Source of the DNA: Branchinecta lynchi
Taxonomy: Eukaryota; Arthropoda; Branchiopoda; Anostraca; Branchinectidae
Assembly: GCA_023053575.1 (NCBI GenBank)
Contig: JAKZAP010000001.1
Location: 26,740,533 to 26,804,532 of the forward strand
Reading direction: 5' to 3'
DNA length: 64,000 nucleotides
Shown here: one piece after another, positions 1 to 12,406 of the stretch
How the letters are laid out: every line of letters begins with the position of its first letter
Numbering within the stretch: position 1 is the first letter of the stretch
Made by a program: the position numbers and the translations under genes
Notes under the pieces: model-generated
What the model was told of the DNA's origin: nothing
The model's database searches: none
Seen by the model: the letters and a program-made list of their open reading frames with translations, nothing else

Positions 1-1916
1 CATGGATAAAAGTTTCAGAGAATGCATAATGCAGTTCCGGCCATCTCTACCGTCTTTTCCGTCGACTGTGCTATTGCCGTGAGCCACCTAATAGATGAAA
101 TAACTGCATTGATATTTACCAAAAATTAGATATATTTATAATAGAATACTAATGTTTTAGTGTAGTTTTAAGGTATGATGTGTACTATCACGAACTAAAC
201 AAGCGGCCAAACAATAAAACCAAGAAGGACATTTTTTAAATCAAAGGGGTCCTGGCCCCCTCTCCCTTCCAAATAGCGAAGCAAAACCCGCATCACAAGT
301 CTGTACGATATTTTGCGAACAGCACAAAGCTGTTCACAAAATTGTCATGACGTCATCCATGGGCTCCCAGAATACCGTGATAATGCATGTCTGAATGAAT
401 TATTTTCCAGTAAAGCCCATTGTCCGTAATGCGAAAAAACGTAAAGTACTAAAACAAAGGAAAGGCAAAAAGAAACCGAAAATAATATGATTGCCATAAC
501 GGATTCCAGAAATCTACCCAATCTTTGGAAGTCACCAAAAGATTTACTTCTCAGACGTGAAGCCTAATCCTTTTCCTACAAAACCTCCCGACCCGACCAA
601 CTACTTCCTTTCTCGAATCTATCAGCTCCTAATAGGAGTCAATCGAATGTACCACCTCTTCCCCTTCAATATAACACATTGGGTAACAGGAAGGACCAAT
701 ACCTTGCTTATCTTAACGAATAGACAACAGACCCTTTGCTGATATCCCCACCAACTCCCTCGAATAGTAGGTCTAGAATCCTTTTATTTTCAGTGTGTTT
801 AAACGGCAGGCCTAGGTTTTCTGGATCCAGCACGAAAGGTCGATACCTGAGATTAATTTGTCTGTCCGTCTATCTGTTTCAGTTCTCGAACAGGCCTATA
901 ACTGTTTGATGAAGATTGGTCAGATCACAAAGGGAAGTCAAGTTCTTACCCTTTCCCACATGAACATTTAGGGATAGGGGATAGTACAGGATAGGGGATT
1001 CAAGGATCAAATAGAAACGTTGAAACAGGAAAACAAACGCAACGCGCATTTCTTTTTTCAAACCAGGAGCTTTCTTGCGATACCGCCGATTTTGTATTTT
1101 CTCGAATGATATTGCGGCGGGAATTTAGGCCTCGAATTAATGTCACAACGAAATGTAAATCGTCCCATTTGGGACCCCGCCCCGTCCTTTGCTCTTGTTA
1201 CTCTCGTTTGTCTTTGTTTGCTGACGGGTCTAACCTCAAAAATGCAAAATCAGGTATTCCGTTTTTACCTCTTGTTTGCTTTAAATGATACTCCATAGCT
1301 GTGGTACTTTTTTCTGCTGCCAAATGGTCATTATACCTGTCCATTCATGCTTGTTCTGCGAACATGACTTAATACGGAAAAAAATACTAAAACGCAAGCT
1401 TTTAGATTCCCATTAAGAATGCTCCTCTCGTAACATGATATGCACAATTGCGTTTTAGTCACTCTTATCAGACATTCGTCAACATTTAATTTGCCATGTG
1501 TGGTTACTCCTTTTAGTTAAGTGCTGTATCTCAAGGGGATCTGGACATGGCCACTTACTGATTTAGGACCGTGCTACTTGTTACAGTAGCTCTAAAGGTA
1601 GTGCCAATCTCTGTGGTTTTAATTCCTGTAATTTTGAACTAGGCGGTTCCATGTTCTCGGCTCGCTAAAAAGGGGCTTCTGAAAATGTTAGAGGACTTGT
1701 GCTCTCATTTTTTTTTATACATATGCAATAGGTGTAGCTAGTTGTCTTCGGAATTGTCTACCTCTTCGTAATAATGATTGCTGGAAATTCTATTTTGTTA
1801 TCGTGAACACATCTCTTTGAACTATAAGAAGCTCTTTGAAACTTTAATTGAATAAAACGCAGCAAGTAAGTGAAGAGTTAATAGCGAGAAAGCTGAAAAG
1901 TGTTGTAGCCGGTAAT
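1..1916. other. no gene recognised
   Basis: Short ORFs of about 60 codons on both strands show no domain, no splice context and no Gly-X-Y pattern. Probably intron or 5' flank of the collagen gene. Confidence 0.5.
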
Positions 1917-3560
1917 AGTTGCGTTTTTGATTGCCGTTCCTGATCTAAGCTCTTCTTATTTCTCGTTTTCGATCACCTTCGGAGTTCGCAGTTTGCTTAA
2001 TTGTCGTTTTTGCTGAAACGGAGACCGTGTCAGTTCTCGGTTCTACAGCACCTGCGAGTGAAACGGCGAACTGTGACGCAGACGCAGTTCTCGGTCCGAG
2101 TTCGCCTGTCATGAATAAATTAACCCCACAAAATTTGAAAGTCCTGGAAAGTGTGTTTGGAAATAGATGATTATAACTTGTATCTTTTGACTACAAGAAT
2201 GGTCTGTTTCACTATAACTACCATTTACTGACTTATTTAGTTCATTTTATTAATGATTTGCCGGGATTCTTACTTTCTGTTTTTATTCACCTACGTCTTG
2301 GAGCGGCGAACAGTGCTTCCACTTGCTCCACTTCGAAAATCCTGCCGGGAACCCCAAAAATCCTGAAAAATCCTGCTCGGAAAGTCAAAAAATCCTGCCA
2401 AGAAATCCTGCCGAAAAAGAAAAAAAAACACGTATCCGTACTAATCAAAGGGATAATTGTTAAGACTGAATATAGCTGGAGGATTTGAGCAAACGCAACT
2501 GATTTTTTCGTCTCTATCGTTTGGGAGGACTAGAATGTTTTTGCCGTAAGAACTAAATGAACAACCAATACCAACACTTGTTGGCCACTCGGTAAAAAAT
2601 TATCGAGTCGGCGCGAAGCGCCTCGAATTTTTGTCAAAACAGTTGATTTTTTTCATGAAAACATTCGGAAAATTAGTTGATTTTTTTTTTTATCAAAATC
2701 AGTCGGCTTTTTTCAAAATTGTAATTTTTTTTCTTGAAAACAGTTATTTTTTCCTCAAAAACAGTCGGTAAATGCCTTGCCCCCTCCCCTAAACCTTTTG
2801 GCTAGTAAAGCCTCTGACCAATACTACCATTAAAGAGGGTGTCACTAGATGGGACTTGAAAATCTACAGACAACAGGAGCAGCGGCAACGTCTGTACCCA
2901 GGACAAATTATACTAAGCGCCGCAGGCAATCGTTTTTAAACACGCCTTTTTTCTGGAAAAATTTAACTTAAATTCTAGCTTTTAGTGTGGTTTAAACTCG
3001 CAAATATTCCTAGCCTTCAACACCTGCTATAAAGGAAGCACCCTTCTTCTAAATAGGGAATATAAAATATAAAATGCGCCGCAGGCGAAATTTTGTGAAA
3101 ACACTGATGATCAAAGTGTCTTTTTGCTAACCGGAATGAAGACACGATCAGACGATTAAAACGAAAGAAATAAGCCGCATCTCTTCGTTTTTTAATAAAA
3201 GGAGTTTGCCATAAAAACAAAAGACAAAAACAGAACGTCAAACGTAGCCATACAGCTTGAATAGAGTTTCCATTATGGTTACGTTTTCTCAAAAATGCCT
3301 AACTCTAACTGCAGTCTGTTAAAAATATCAGCAAATTCCTGGTAAATCCTGAATAAGGCCGGAAATCCTGCAAAATCCTGGAATCTCAAAAATCCTAAAA
3401 AAAATCCTGCAGGGACCCCAAAATCCTGAATTTCAGGATAAATCCTGCAAAGTGGAAGCACTGGCGGCGAAGGCGTCCGGCGAACTGAGTGTAAAAACGG
3501 AAATTAAGCTGCAACGGCGAACTCACAGGGGAACTTACACAGGTGATCAAAAACGCAACT
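1917..3560. mobile_element. AGTTGCG-family inverted-repeat element, interrupted by a nested element
   Basis: Begins AGTTGCGTTTTTGAT and ends with the inverse ATCAAAAACGCAACT. It is flanked by the 3-bp duplication AAT (1914-1916 and 3561-3563). Without the nested hAT-like insertion at 2311-3463 it would be about 0.48 kb. Its interior has repeated short words such as CGGCGAAC and CAGTTCTCGG. Same family as 7634-8047, 58958-59264 and 62374-62790. Confidence 0.8.
2311..3463. mobile_element. hAT-like non-autonomous element nested in the AGTTGCG element
   Basis: Starts CAGTGCTTCCACTT and ends AAGTGGAAGCACTG. It is flanked by the perfect 8-bp duplication GCGGCGAA (2303-2310, 3464-3471), the TSD length of hAT transposons. 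Both ends are dense in the word AATCCTG (about a dozen copies), a typical subterminal-repeat arrangement for hAT. The 1.15 kb holds no transposase-like ORF. Confidence 0.85.
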
Positions 3561-3866
3561 AATATCTGGTGGATCTGGGTTTGGCGAGTGGTCCTCATTG
3601 TATTTATGTGTTTCAGATGCTACGCTAACTAAATCCTGTTGACTAAAAAGTTGAATCGAAATTCACGAACAGAAAGCTAGAAAGTAGCCTAGTGTAGCAT
3701 TCGCATTTCTTGCATATCTAAGTTTCTCTAGCACATTACATTCTGTCTTTATTGATGATATGCTGAAATATGCGTGATTATCATAAATTCGTCCTTTTGA
3801 AACGGAAGATTTTCTTGAAATCTTTAGCCTGATTAATAGGCCGAAGTGGTTCCGAACAGTCGGAGC

Positions 3867-4040
3867 CAGGCCCGTATCCAGGGGGTGGGGGTGGGGCGTT
3901 GAAATCCCCCCCCCCGAAACATACACAAATAATCATTTTGTATAGGCTTTTCCGATCCGAGTCCGACCCGCAGGCAACCTCCCCCCCCCCCCCGAAAGGC
4001 ACCCCCCCCCCCCCCAAAAAAAAAAAAAAGAAGCTGAATT
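3867..4040. mobile_element. CAGGCCCGTATCC hAT-like MITE, reverse orientation, one degenerate end
   Basis: Starts CAGGCCCGTATCCAGG like the copies at 10832 and 20799. It shares their internal words, reversed (GAAACATAC, TAGGCTTTTC, CCGACCCGCAGG) and their long C tracts. The far end is not clearly recognisable, so the right boundary is approximate and no TSD was found. Confidence 0.65.
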
Positions 4041-4698
4041 GGCCTTATACCCATTCAGCGCTCCAAGCGGATTAGTCTCGGTTTGTCTTTCCCTTGCCTC
4101 GTTGTGAGATAATTCAATAGATCCATAATATCATTTATTTTGTTATCATCAATTTTGGTGGATCAGTAAAACATAATAATAACAATAATAATACGTTAAT
4201 GAAGAGAAAACAGGAGCATTCACTTTTTTAATTAAAGGTATTCTGAAACTCTCATAGTCATACTTTTTCTGCTAAAAGAAGGAAACGTTGATAATGGTGA
4301 TGATCATCGGGGACTGGCGGGAACTAAACCGCATAGTGGGTCTGAACTGAAACATGGAGAATTGCGTCGAAAGGAATGCTAGCTGTACGTTACCTCTGCC
4401 AAGGAAATTTGAAGCTCTTAGACTAGTTATGATCGGGTCACGGTCGAAGTACGATTAGTGCCGATTTGGGACAATAATTTTAATGAACTAAATGGACGTA
4501 ATTGGCCAGTTCGATTTGTTGACAGTGGTCTACAGCCATTAAGTTTTGATCAAAGCTGAAGTTTCATTATATTGATGGATCGATTTGACAGAGCTATCAT
4601 AGCCTTCAGTAGCGAGGGCAATAGCTCGGAGCGGCATCAGTAATCGAGCATTAGATGAACAGTAGACTTAATTGTGAACTGAAAGAGCAGGGGAGATC

Positions 4699-4918
4699 GA
4701 GGGTTGGTCGCCAAGAACCACGGTGTACGAGTTACTTCAGGATACTTTGGGTTACTCAGGGTTACTTTGGGCTACGTTTGGTTACATTGGGTTACTTCGG
4801 GTTACATTGCAGTGGGTTACATTGGGTTACTTTGGGTTACATTAGGTTACATTGGCCTTTGAGATACTTTTGGGTTACTTCCCAGGGTGTACGAAGTTAC
4901 TTTTGGTGACCAACCCTG
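4699..4918. mobile_element. short inverted-repeat element carrying a GGTTAC minisatellite
   Basis: Ends are GAGGGTTGGTCGCCAA and the near-inverse TTGGTGACCAACCCTG, flanked by a direct repeat GGGGAGATC (4690-4698, 4919-4927). The interior is about 15 degenerate copies of a 10-11 bp unit around GGGTTACTTT or GGTTACATT. Size and an 8-9 bp TSD suggest a hAT-like MITE. Confidence 0.75.
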
Positions 4919-5803
4919 GGGGAGATCATGCAGTATTTATCAGGTCGGGTCGCAAGTTCAGAGAGCTCATCCGATATCTGCTTATCAGAACTGGCCTTTT
5001 CGAACTCTTTAGTGTTTATGTTCAGTTTACTACGGTAGCCTATAGTATAGTAGGTTAGGGTAGCCTATACTTTTCATACAAATCGAAAATAACCAATCAG
5101 CTGTTCTAGGACGTCTAAAGGAACTACGCTGACTCACCATTACTTGAATTGGGTCTAGGCAAAAACAAAAAAAAGTACCCCCTCCCCCCGTGCACAGTAT
5201 ATAAGGAATATATAGGAAATTGGATCCCGGTTTTGGTTAAGACTTAGAAGATTGTGCAACCAAAAAATCAGTTTGCAGCATTTGCAGCACAACACAAAAG
5301 TAGCTGCTCGTGAAACAAGGGGGGATCACGGTTGGGTAATCACGGATTGTAATCAATTGATTGGATTAAGAAAGACTGATCTGGCTGACGGGACAAGGGA
5401 AAGGGGATCAGTGATGATTGCCACGTAAACTGTCATGTTGAAACGACTACATTTAAATATTCTTACGACAAGTTTCCAACCCGACAGCTCTATCACTTAA
5501 CCGAAAAAATCTGCAAATTCCCATTCGGCAAGCTGATCATTTGACAAGTTGCCGACGTGCAAGCTCGACCAAAGACAAGTTTTGATTGAGTTCATTGCAA
5601 TGGTATTTGCCAAACCTTTCGAAGCCGCCTTCTCTTTGGTAGGACTGGGTAGGAGGTAGGAGGCTAAAACGCGCTTGTCCGTCGGTTCACTAAATTGCCC
5701 TTAGGACTGTTCGACTGGGAATTGCCGAAGCCGCCTTGCCGTATGAGAACATGACAACTGACGAGCTCCCGCTCTTATACTAAGGGTTGTTACTCCCTGC
5801 TTT

Positions 5804-6141
5804 TTTTTTCAAAAAAGAAAAATCATAATTAAAGAATTACTTAATTAGGTAAAATTATTGTTTCTAATAACAAAGATGAATCGTATTTTTTTCCCCGTAG
5901 CATCTTTTGTAATTTAACTTATTTTTATATTATTTAAAAACTAAGAAATCATATTTCGTACTTTTTGTGGATACTCCTCCATCCCTCAGTGACATTACTT
6001 TTAATCTATTTTTACCCAATTTTAAATATTCACGTCATCTAACTTTTTAAATTGACCCATATTTTATTTACAATTTTTCGCCCCCAATATTTGGAAATTA
6101 ATTCTCTCATTTGGATTTTTTTTTTTTATTTCTTTAACTAC
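5804..6141 (-). mobile_element. retroposed insertion with 12-bp TSD
   Basis: Flanked by a perfect direct repeat ACTCCCTGCTTT (5792-5803, 6142-6153). A T-rich run follows the left repeat, consistent with an A-rich 3' tail on the minus strand. The AT-rich body contains GTAGCATCTTTT, resembling the starts of the 8500 and 48660 repeats. Likely a truncated LINE 3' end or SINE. Confidence 0.6.
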
Positions 6142-6153
6142 ACTCCCTGCTTT

Positions 6154-6941
6154 AATAAGATAGCAATTGACTTGATTCTTCTTTTGCCTCATCAAAACTT
6201 TAAGAAGTTAAGCACAAGTCACAATAGATGAAGTGATTTTTCAATATAAATTGACTCCTTTAAAACTGTAAGGATTCTTATCGCTCTCGCTAATACCGAG
6301 GGTTGGAGGGTAGCCAAAGGGTGTACTGCTTTATACGCTTCTGAGTATAAAGATACTGTGCTCCGCCCCTGACCTCCTGAGTTGGCAGTCGAAACATCCG
6401 GGTGGCTTGACCGCTCGCTCATTCCTCAGAAACGGCACAGGCCTACTACAAAGTGATTTCGAAGATCGGGGGGGGGGGGGGGCATGGACAACTTATAATA
6501 CATAGATCTGTTCCGCAGAAGAAGAAAAAAAACATTGACTTCATTCTTCAAGCCAGTCTGCTTGACAGCTCTAGCATGCTTTCTTTTCTTCTCGTGTCTG
6601 AATGATGATATTTTTAATTGGTGTATGAATACATTAGTCTCATTGTGGGAGAAATGTCGAGTGCATGAGCTTTGCCTTTTTCCAATGAGTCTTGTTCATT
6701 TGTAGCCTCCCGAGCTTGTAAAAAAAAAATCCGACGGCTCTACTATCCAAATGAAGTCTTATCTGTGTTTATTGGATGGCAGGGATTCTTTCGCGGCACC
6801 GTAATAGGGATGTTCTTTTTTTATAACTCTCATAGGGAAAGTATTCAGTCCAGTAATCTACTGGGGTTTTTTTTATTCTTCAAGTCTGTTTCGGGAAGGG
6901 CCCATGCAAACATTAGTCTACAGAAAGACGAAAATGCTTTT
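6154..6941. other. no gene recognised; contains G14 tract
   Basis: Holds one long G homopolymer near 6469-6482 and short ORFs without coding features. Confidence 0.5.
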
Positions 6942-7013
6942 AAGCCAGGGTTTGACCACAGGACCCTCTGCTTACAAGGCAGCCGCTCTACCAGTTGAGC
7001 TACCGCGGGGCTT
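6942..7013 (-). tRNA. degenerate tRNA-Thr(UGU)-like sequence or tRNA-derived SINE head
   Basis: On the minus strand the D-arm reads TAGCTCAACTGGTAGAGC, a good A box. The anticodon hairpin CTGC-CTTGTAA-GCAG gives anticodon UGU. The T arm is damaged (GGTCAAACCC lacks the T of GGTTCAA), and only five acceptor pairs (AAGCC/GGCTT) form. Best read as a pseudogene or SINE fragment rather than a working tRNA. Confidence 0.5.
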
Positions 7014-7633
7014 GTGAACTTAGTTCGCAAACCCCTACAATAGTCAGACATGAGCCGGCCGTAACAGTGATCCCGCCCAAACGCATATTGATCTAATCAG
7101 TTCACATCCCCCATGTCACGGAAATTAACATATAATACATGGATGACCCATGAAAATTTGTTGTTCATAAAGACTTTGCCGGCAATGTTATCATAACTAT
7201 AGCCTGACGAGGACGCTTGCCGAGAAGGGCCCAAATATTACTGAAAGAAATCTCAGCTGACATCCGGTAGCACCGTCGCCCATAATTTGTTGTAAGGTTG
7301 AGCCGGAAGGAATACTTCTGTGCAAGATTCGGTAAATATGGGTCTGGCTTAAAGGAGTTGTTCCGCGCTACAATTGTGTCACCCATGTCTGAGAGCGTGT
7401 TTCACCCTTCTAACAACAGTAACTAACAATAAGTAACTTTTTACTTGCCGTGTTGGGGAGCGTAGTACGATCTCTATGACGTGATTTGGCAATCTATACC
7501 ACAAGAATCCTAAGTTTTACGTCTATCTACTTGATAAAGTAGCAGATTGCATGGATTTGAATTTCCCGCCAAAAGCCATAAAATCGAAAACCACCTCGAC
7601 GATTGTTTGTCAGTTTCGAACCCCAAAAACCTT
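7014..7633. other. no gene; one copy of the ribozyme-like dispersed motif
   Basis: 7202-7262 carries the dispersed motif CTGACGAGGACGCTTGCC followed by GAGAAGGGCCCAAATATT and later TCAGCTGACA, related to the copies at 27478, 40912, 41405, 56140 and 59696. Otherwise unremarkable. Confidence 0.5.
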
Positions 7634-8047
7634 AGTTGCGTTTTTGCTGATACCGTGGTATCTGTTACCACGATAACTGGATCTACAATTAGTCGTTTTT
7701 GCAGTTATCGTGGTATCTGATACACGGTGCTCTGCAAAAACGACTGTTGCCGAAATTGTACTTTTCGAAGTCATCCCAAAAGAAAAACAGATATCCTAAA
7801 CTGTGCTGTGCTAAGTGCTAAACTAAGTGCTAAACTTCTTTCTCGCTAATCTGACCAAAATTGATGAAAGTGAGATGACTTTTCAGATACCACGACCAGT
7901 TACCACAGTCGGACTGTAGTATCTGAATATCTTATACCACGATAACTGCAAAAACGCCTTTTGACCGTGGTATCAGATACCACGGTAACTGCAAAAACGA
8001 CTTTAGACCGTGGTATCAGATACCATGGTATCTGCAAAAACGCAACT
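7634..8047. mobile_element. AGTTGCG-family MITE
   Basis: Starts AGTTGCGTTTTTGCTGATAC, ends inversely with CAAAAACGCAACT, and is flanked by CTT (7631-7633, 8048-8050). The interior is built from many short direct and inverted copies of GATACCACGGTA and TGCAAAAACG. Strongly similar over its whole length to 62374-62790. Confidence 0.88.
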
Positions 8048-8499
8048 CTTGTTGTTCGCTGAAACGAACTTGTCGATTACACTAATGACCTCGGAAACGC
8101 TCTTTTCGAGGCGCAAAGTATGGGTGGGATTGTGGGAAAACGTCTTAAGTATCAGCTAGAACAAACGAGCAAACGAGCGGAGGGTAGGAGCTACGCGGAA
8201 CATCACAGTTCGTTACCTCGTCTACAATCAGCTGTATAGCAGTAAAGCCCCGCAGAACAAATTTTAAAAGTAAAAGCCGATTGGTTTTCTGGACGCGCTG
8301 CAGAGCGGGTCAGCGCGCCTCCTGCACTTTTTCCTCTGATTTGAGCAACGGCGAAGAAGGAAGTAGACGGGGATCAACTCTAAGCTCAGCAATTAGCTCT
8401 GACTCAGCTCAGCTTTGTCGGGGTATCCCTAGTCGCTGCATGAAACCAAAGACGAGGTTCTATTGGTTTATTTCTTCTTCTTTTTTTCTTTTTTTTTAA

Positions 8500-8870
8500 A
8501 TTGCAAAGTAGTATCTTTTCCGTTCTTCCTGTCCAATATGATCTGGCCAGGTGACTACGCTTCCACTTTCCCTCGGTGACGCCAACGGTCCTAAGATCTA
8601 ATATTTTAAATTTTTTTTTTTTTTTTTTTTTTTAATGACCGACCTATATATTTAGCGTCACCTACACTTTCCTCTATCTCTTAGTTTAATTTTTTATATT
8701 CTTTCTTATTTCCTCTTTTAACCATTATTTCTCATTTTACCATTTTCATCACATCTTTAAAACCTTAAAATTTTCTTTACTTTTTCCTTCCTTAATATCT
8801 GCTTTCCATAAAGTTTTCTTTCGTTTAAAACTTATTATTTACAAAAATATTAACCCTCGTTATTATGAGT
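8500..8870. repeat. dispersed AT-rich repeat, copy 1
   Basis: From about 8530 it aligns in the same orientation with 48685-49015, sharing GTGACTACGCTTCCACTTTC, CGGTGACGCCAACGGTC and GACCGACCTATATATTTAGC. Poly-T and poly-A runs at the margins suggest a retroposed LINE 3' end on the minus strand. Confidence 0.7.
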
Positions 8871-8939
8871 GGAGTGTTCCTTGGAACAATCCACTATTGC
8901 GAGCGCTGTAGCAGCTTTCAGCTTTCGGTTTTCGGTTTT

Positions 8940-9725
8940 CACCATATTTTGTAGAGTTCATAACTCGGTAACGAGTGCAAGTATCAAGTTAAAATTTGGT
9001 ACACTTGTGGGTATTAGGGTCTAGCTGTGCCTTTCGGCATCCCCCCCCCCACACACCCAACCGCTTCAGGGGTAAATGGGCCCAGATTGTCCAGTGAATA
9101 ATGTCCATAACCTGACCAGAACTGGACATAGGACGATGAAACTTCTTGGACGTGTAGATCCTAGGGCTGGGAAATTGCTTTTGAAGTTGCATCTCCCACA
9201 CCCACCTCGTTCATGGGCAGCTGGGCCCAGATTGCCCATTAACGGCGTGGGTGTGGGAGATGCAACTTCGGTGAAAGGAGTCAACAGGTATCAAGTTGAA
9301 ACTTGGTAGGATTGTGAGCATTGGGGTCTCTTTGTACTTTTTGCGGATCCCAAACCCCACCCCACTTGGTTCAGGGGCAATTGGGCCCAGATTGCCCATT
9401 TTTTAATGTTGTTAACTTGACATTAACTGGAGATAAGGCGATGAAATTCCTTTGTGCTTTTGGATCATAGGGGTTGGGGAGAGTTGAACCACCGCCACCC
9501 TCCCCGTTCATGGGCAAGTGGGCCCTAATTGACCAAGAAAAAAGTTTTTGACCCGTGACTGGAAACAAACTCTAAGCAGGTATAGCAGGTATACTTGACG
9601 AAAAAAGGTGTAAATACGCATTTTCATGGGTCCCGACCCCCCTCCCCCCCTCCCGTTCATGGGTAGCTGGGCCCAGATTTCCCATGAGTTAAGTTCGTCA
9701 ATGACAGGTCTCAAGTCCAACTCTT
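8940..9725. repeat. tandem array, about five units of 137-160 bp
   Basis: The word TGGGCCCAGATTG (or a close variant) recurs at about 9077, 9222, 9382, 9519 and 9668. Units also share GGTATCAAGTTGAAACTTGG, GACAT..GG.CGATGAAA and a C-rich stretch before CGTTCATGGG. Divergence between units is high, so the array is old. Confidence 0.8.
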
Positions 9726-10440
9726 GTATATTTTAAGAGATGTATCTATGAGGATTTGCTGTAACAGCACCAAAAAAGACGACGCGACGTACTTTGATCT
9801 TTAATGAACAGTTGGAAACTTGACTGCTTTGTCGTATGACCGATGATATGTCGTTCTTAATGAATTGTGACAAAGGGGGCATTAGGCTGCTATGATTTGG
9901 TTTATTGCACTTGTTATTACCTTGCTAATGAAAAAGAGGTTAAAGGGTGGGACTCGCTGGCAGACCATTCAGTGTTCGAAGCAATGCTGTTCGTGGAAGA
10001 CCTTCAACATTTCTTTGGATTATACTGGCGGTTTGTTTACATTTAAAGCTTGATGGGATGGGAGGGATGATTACAGATTAGGTTAGTTCAATCCTTGTTT
10101 GGTTATTGGGGAGAGGTCTTGGTTCTAAAGCTGTCTGTATATAAATGTGATAAACATTTTACTTTTACACTCACACACCCAAACCGAAAAGGGGGTTTTG
10201 TCCAGTCTATTTGTTCTTGGTATCGGTCCGTTCCGGTAGCACAAGACGTACAGCATGAGCATGCTCAGGACATTTTTTCTGCGGTAATTGGGTCGAAACT
10301 GTTCCGAAGGTTCGTAAAGTAGTCCTTGTGGAAAGCTGTTCCTTGTGAGAGCTAAGCTAATAACATTATCAAGAAAATGCCGCTTTGGTTGATGAAGTTT
10401 TAAGACCATTAACTTCCTGACAACGTCCCATCTTTTCTAG
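9726..10440. other. no feature recognised before exon A
   Basis: Intronic-looking sequence. The last bases form the exon A acceptor. Confidence 0.5.
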
Positions 10441-10558
10441 GGGCTTAGCGGAGAGGTTGCGGAGCGAGGGCTTCCTGGAGTGGCAGGGCCTAAAGGCGAG
10501 CCGGGGGATCGAGGCTACAGAGGAGAAAAAGGAGAGAAAGGAGACATGGGATTACCAG
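10441..10558 (+). CDS. collagen exon A (first visible exon)
   Basis: Preceded by a pyrimidine-rich acceptor ending TTTTCTAG and followed by GTTTGT. It is 118 nt, 39 codons plus one base, so the last glycine codon is split with exon B. It reads thirteen triplets including [24 protein letters not shown]. The third triplet is AER instead of Gly-X-Y, a one-residue Gly-to-Ala interruption of the type common in membrane-associated collagens. The donor is weaker than the GTAAGT of most other exons. It starts in phase 0, so the unseen upstream exon must end on a full codon. Confidence 0.85.
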
Positions 10559-10629
10559 GTTTGTCATATTCTAGTCCAGAAAATGCCAGGCGCTTGTTTT
10601 CCCCCGCCTCTGTGAAGAATGTTGGGTCG

Positions 10630-10831
10630 AATACTCTATGTGACTAAGTCTAAAAACACGCCAACGAACCTCGGGAAGAACGAGAAACGTTGCCCGAACG
10701 ATGACTAATCAGGAATGCCGACCTTTGCCAATCAATCAACGGCGTTCGTTGGGGATAGCTGTGGTTATGCCCCCGGCTCTTCGCTCGGCACATGCCGATT
10801 TTGATCGGCACGAAGAGTTAGTCATCAAGAG
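10630..10831. repeat. 190-bp dispersed repeat, copy 1
   Basis: Shares, in the same order and orientation with 11673-11865 and 18318-18510, the words TACTCTATGTGACTAAGTC, AAACACGCCA, GGGAAGAACGAG, ACGGYGTTCGYTGGGGA, AGCTGTGGTTATGC and GTTAGTCATCA. A hAT-like MITE has inserted exactly at its 3' edge (10832). Confidence 0.75.
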
Positions 10832-11030
10832 CAGGCCCGTATCCAGGAATTTATTTCTGAGAGGGGGGGTGCCTTTCGGTTTTTTTTTCCTGCGGGTCGG
10901 ACAAAAAAGTACATAAAAGACATAGATCACAAGGAAAAGCCTATAAAAATGATTACTTTTGTATGTTTCGGGGGGGGGGGGGGTCAACCCCGTAACCCCC
11001 CCCCCCCCCCACCCCCTGGATACGGCCTTG
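10832..11030. mobile_element. CAGGCCCGTATCC hAT-like MITE with 8-bp TSD
   Basis: Starts CAGGCCCGTATCCAGG and ends CCTGGATACGGCCTTG. Flanked by the perfect 8-bp repeat ATCAAGAG (10824-10831, 11031-11038). Contains long G and C homopolymers near both ends and TATGTTTCGGGG in the middle. 199 bp, no coding capacity. Confidence 0.9.
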
Positions 11031-11672
11031 ATCAAGAGTATTCGCGGGTCAAGGCTTGAGACCGAAATTGAGGTTTTGGTCGACAAAGTTTATTTTGTTT
11101 ATCTATTAATAGAAAAAGAGGTTGATCCGAAGCTTCTCTCCCTACAAAACAGATGAAACAGAGAACAGCACTGCACTTTACACTGATACAACGAATATTC
11201 ACTAAAAAAGGTTCACATAGGCGCTGCAACTAAACTGAGTACCCTACCACTGAGATGTTGCTTAAACGAGAGTAAATTTGGTTTGGAAACAGTCTCCTTA
11301 GGTAAACTGTTCCATGCCTGGTATGTATGGTAACAAAGGGAACATCAACCATTTCCTGTTTAGTTTTGGTGGGCATAGCCTCAAAGAATACTGACGGGTT
11401 GACTGATGTGAACTGAACTCATTTTTTTTTTTCAAACTATCCACCGAGTGGACGATTCTGTATATGTTCAGAATATCATTACGATCCCAACGGAACTCCA
11501 GTGATGGTAAATTAAGGTGTCTCATTCTGTAATCGTTGAGAAACAAAAACAAAAAAATTGTTAGCAAACACAATAAATGGTGCTTAACTTCATATCCGTT
11601 CCACGTGATTCTTGTCTGACCACTTGAGCCAAAGCGGGAGGGGAACACGAGAGAGAACTAGAAGGGGGGGGG

Positions 11673-11865
11673 ATACTCTGTATAACCAAGTCCAAAACAC
11701 GCCAGGGAATCTGGAAAGAACGAGAAATGTCGGCTGAAAGATACCTCAGATTTTGTGCCAACCAATTGACGGTGTTCATTGGGGACAGCTGCGGTGACGC
11801 TTCCGGATCTTCCTCTACGTACACTGTGATTTTTCATTGGTGCGAAGAGTCAGTCATCAAGATTA
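11673..11865. repeat. 190-bp dispersed repeat, copy 2
   Basis: Aligned with 10630-10831 and 18318-18510 through CCAAGTCCAAAACACGCCA, GGGGACAGCTGCGGTGACGC and AGTCAGTCATCAAGA. Not recognised as a known family. Confidence 0.75.
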
Positions 11866-12406
11866 TTGCCAGAAACAAGTTCGGTCCTTGTCTGGACCGG
11901 AAAGAAATATTTCCCAACATTTCTACGCAGTTTTGGAAAGTTAGGCCACCACCAACGAACATCTCGGAAGCACTCCAGTTATGGACTTCACCTCGAATAC
12001 GCTTAGTACGTTTTTCCGTCATATCGTATTGAGAAATGAATACAAAAATAAGGCCTTTGGAGCCTTTATGGTAAAGTCTCTTCAGTGTGAGGCTGCTGCA
12101 GTTCTTCTGCTACCGCAGACCTGCACTCGTCATCACTAGAAACAAGAAGGGGAAGACCCGTACTATGCTGTTACTAAATGGCCAAGAGAGCATGACCCTT
12201 GGTACGGTGTATCTAGCATTAAACCAGTTCATTATGTTGTTTGAATTAGTTACTTTAGCGGCTATCTCTTTGTCGCTTCTGTTCCGCTAGACCTGAGGCC
12301 CCTTAAGGTCAGTTCAGATGAGAAAAGACAGGTCATTAATCTTCATCTAACTTATGATTGTTTATTTCTCACGGTGGCTCGGGTCTCATAATGTGTGAAA
12401 TTTTAG

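Noticed and set aside
6942..7013. Functional tRNA-Thr gene
   Set aside because: The T arm lacks a base of the B box and the acceptor stem is incomplete; kept only as a tRNA-like remnant.
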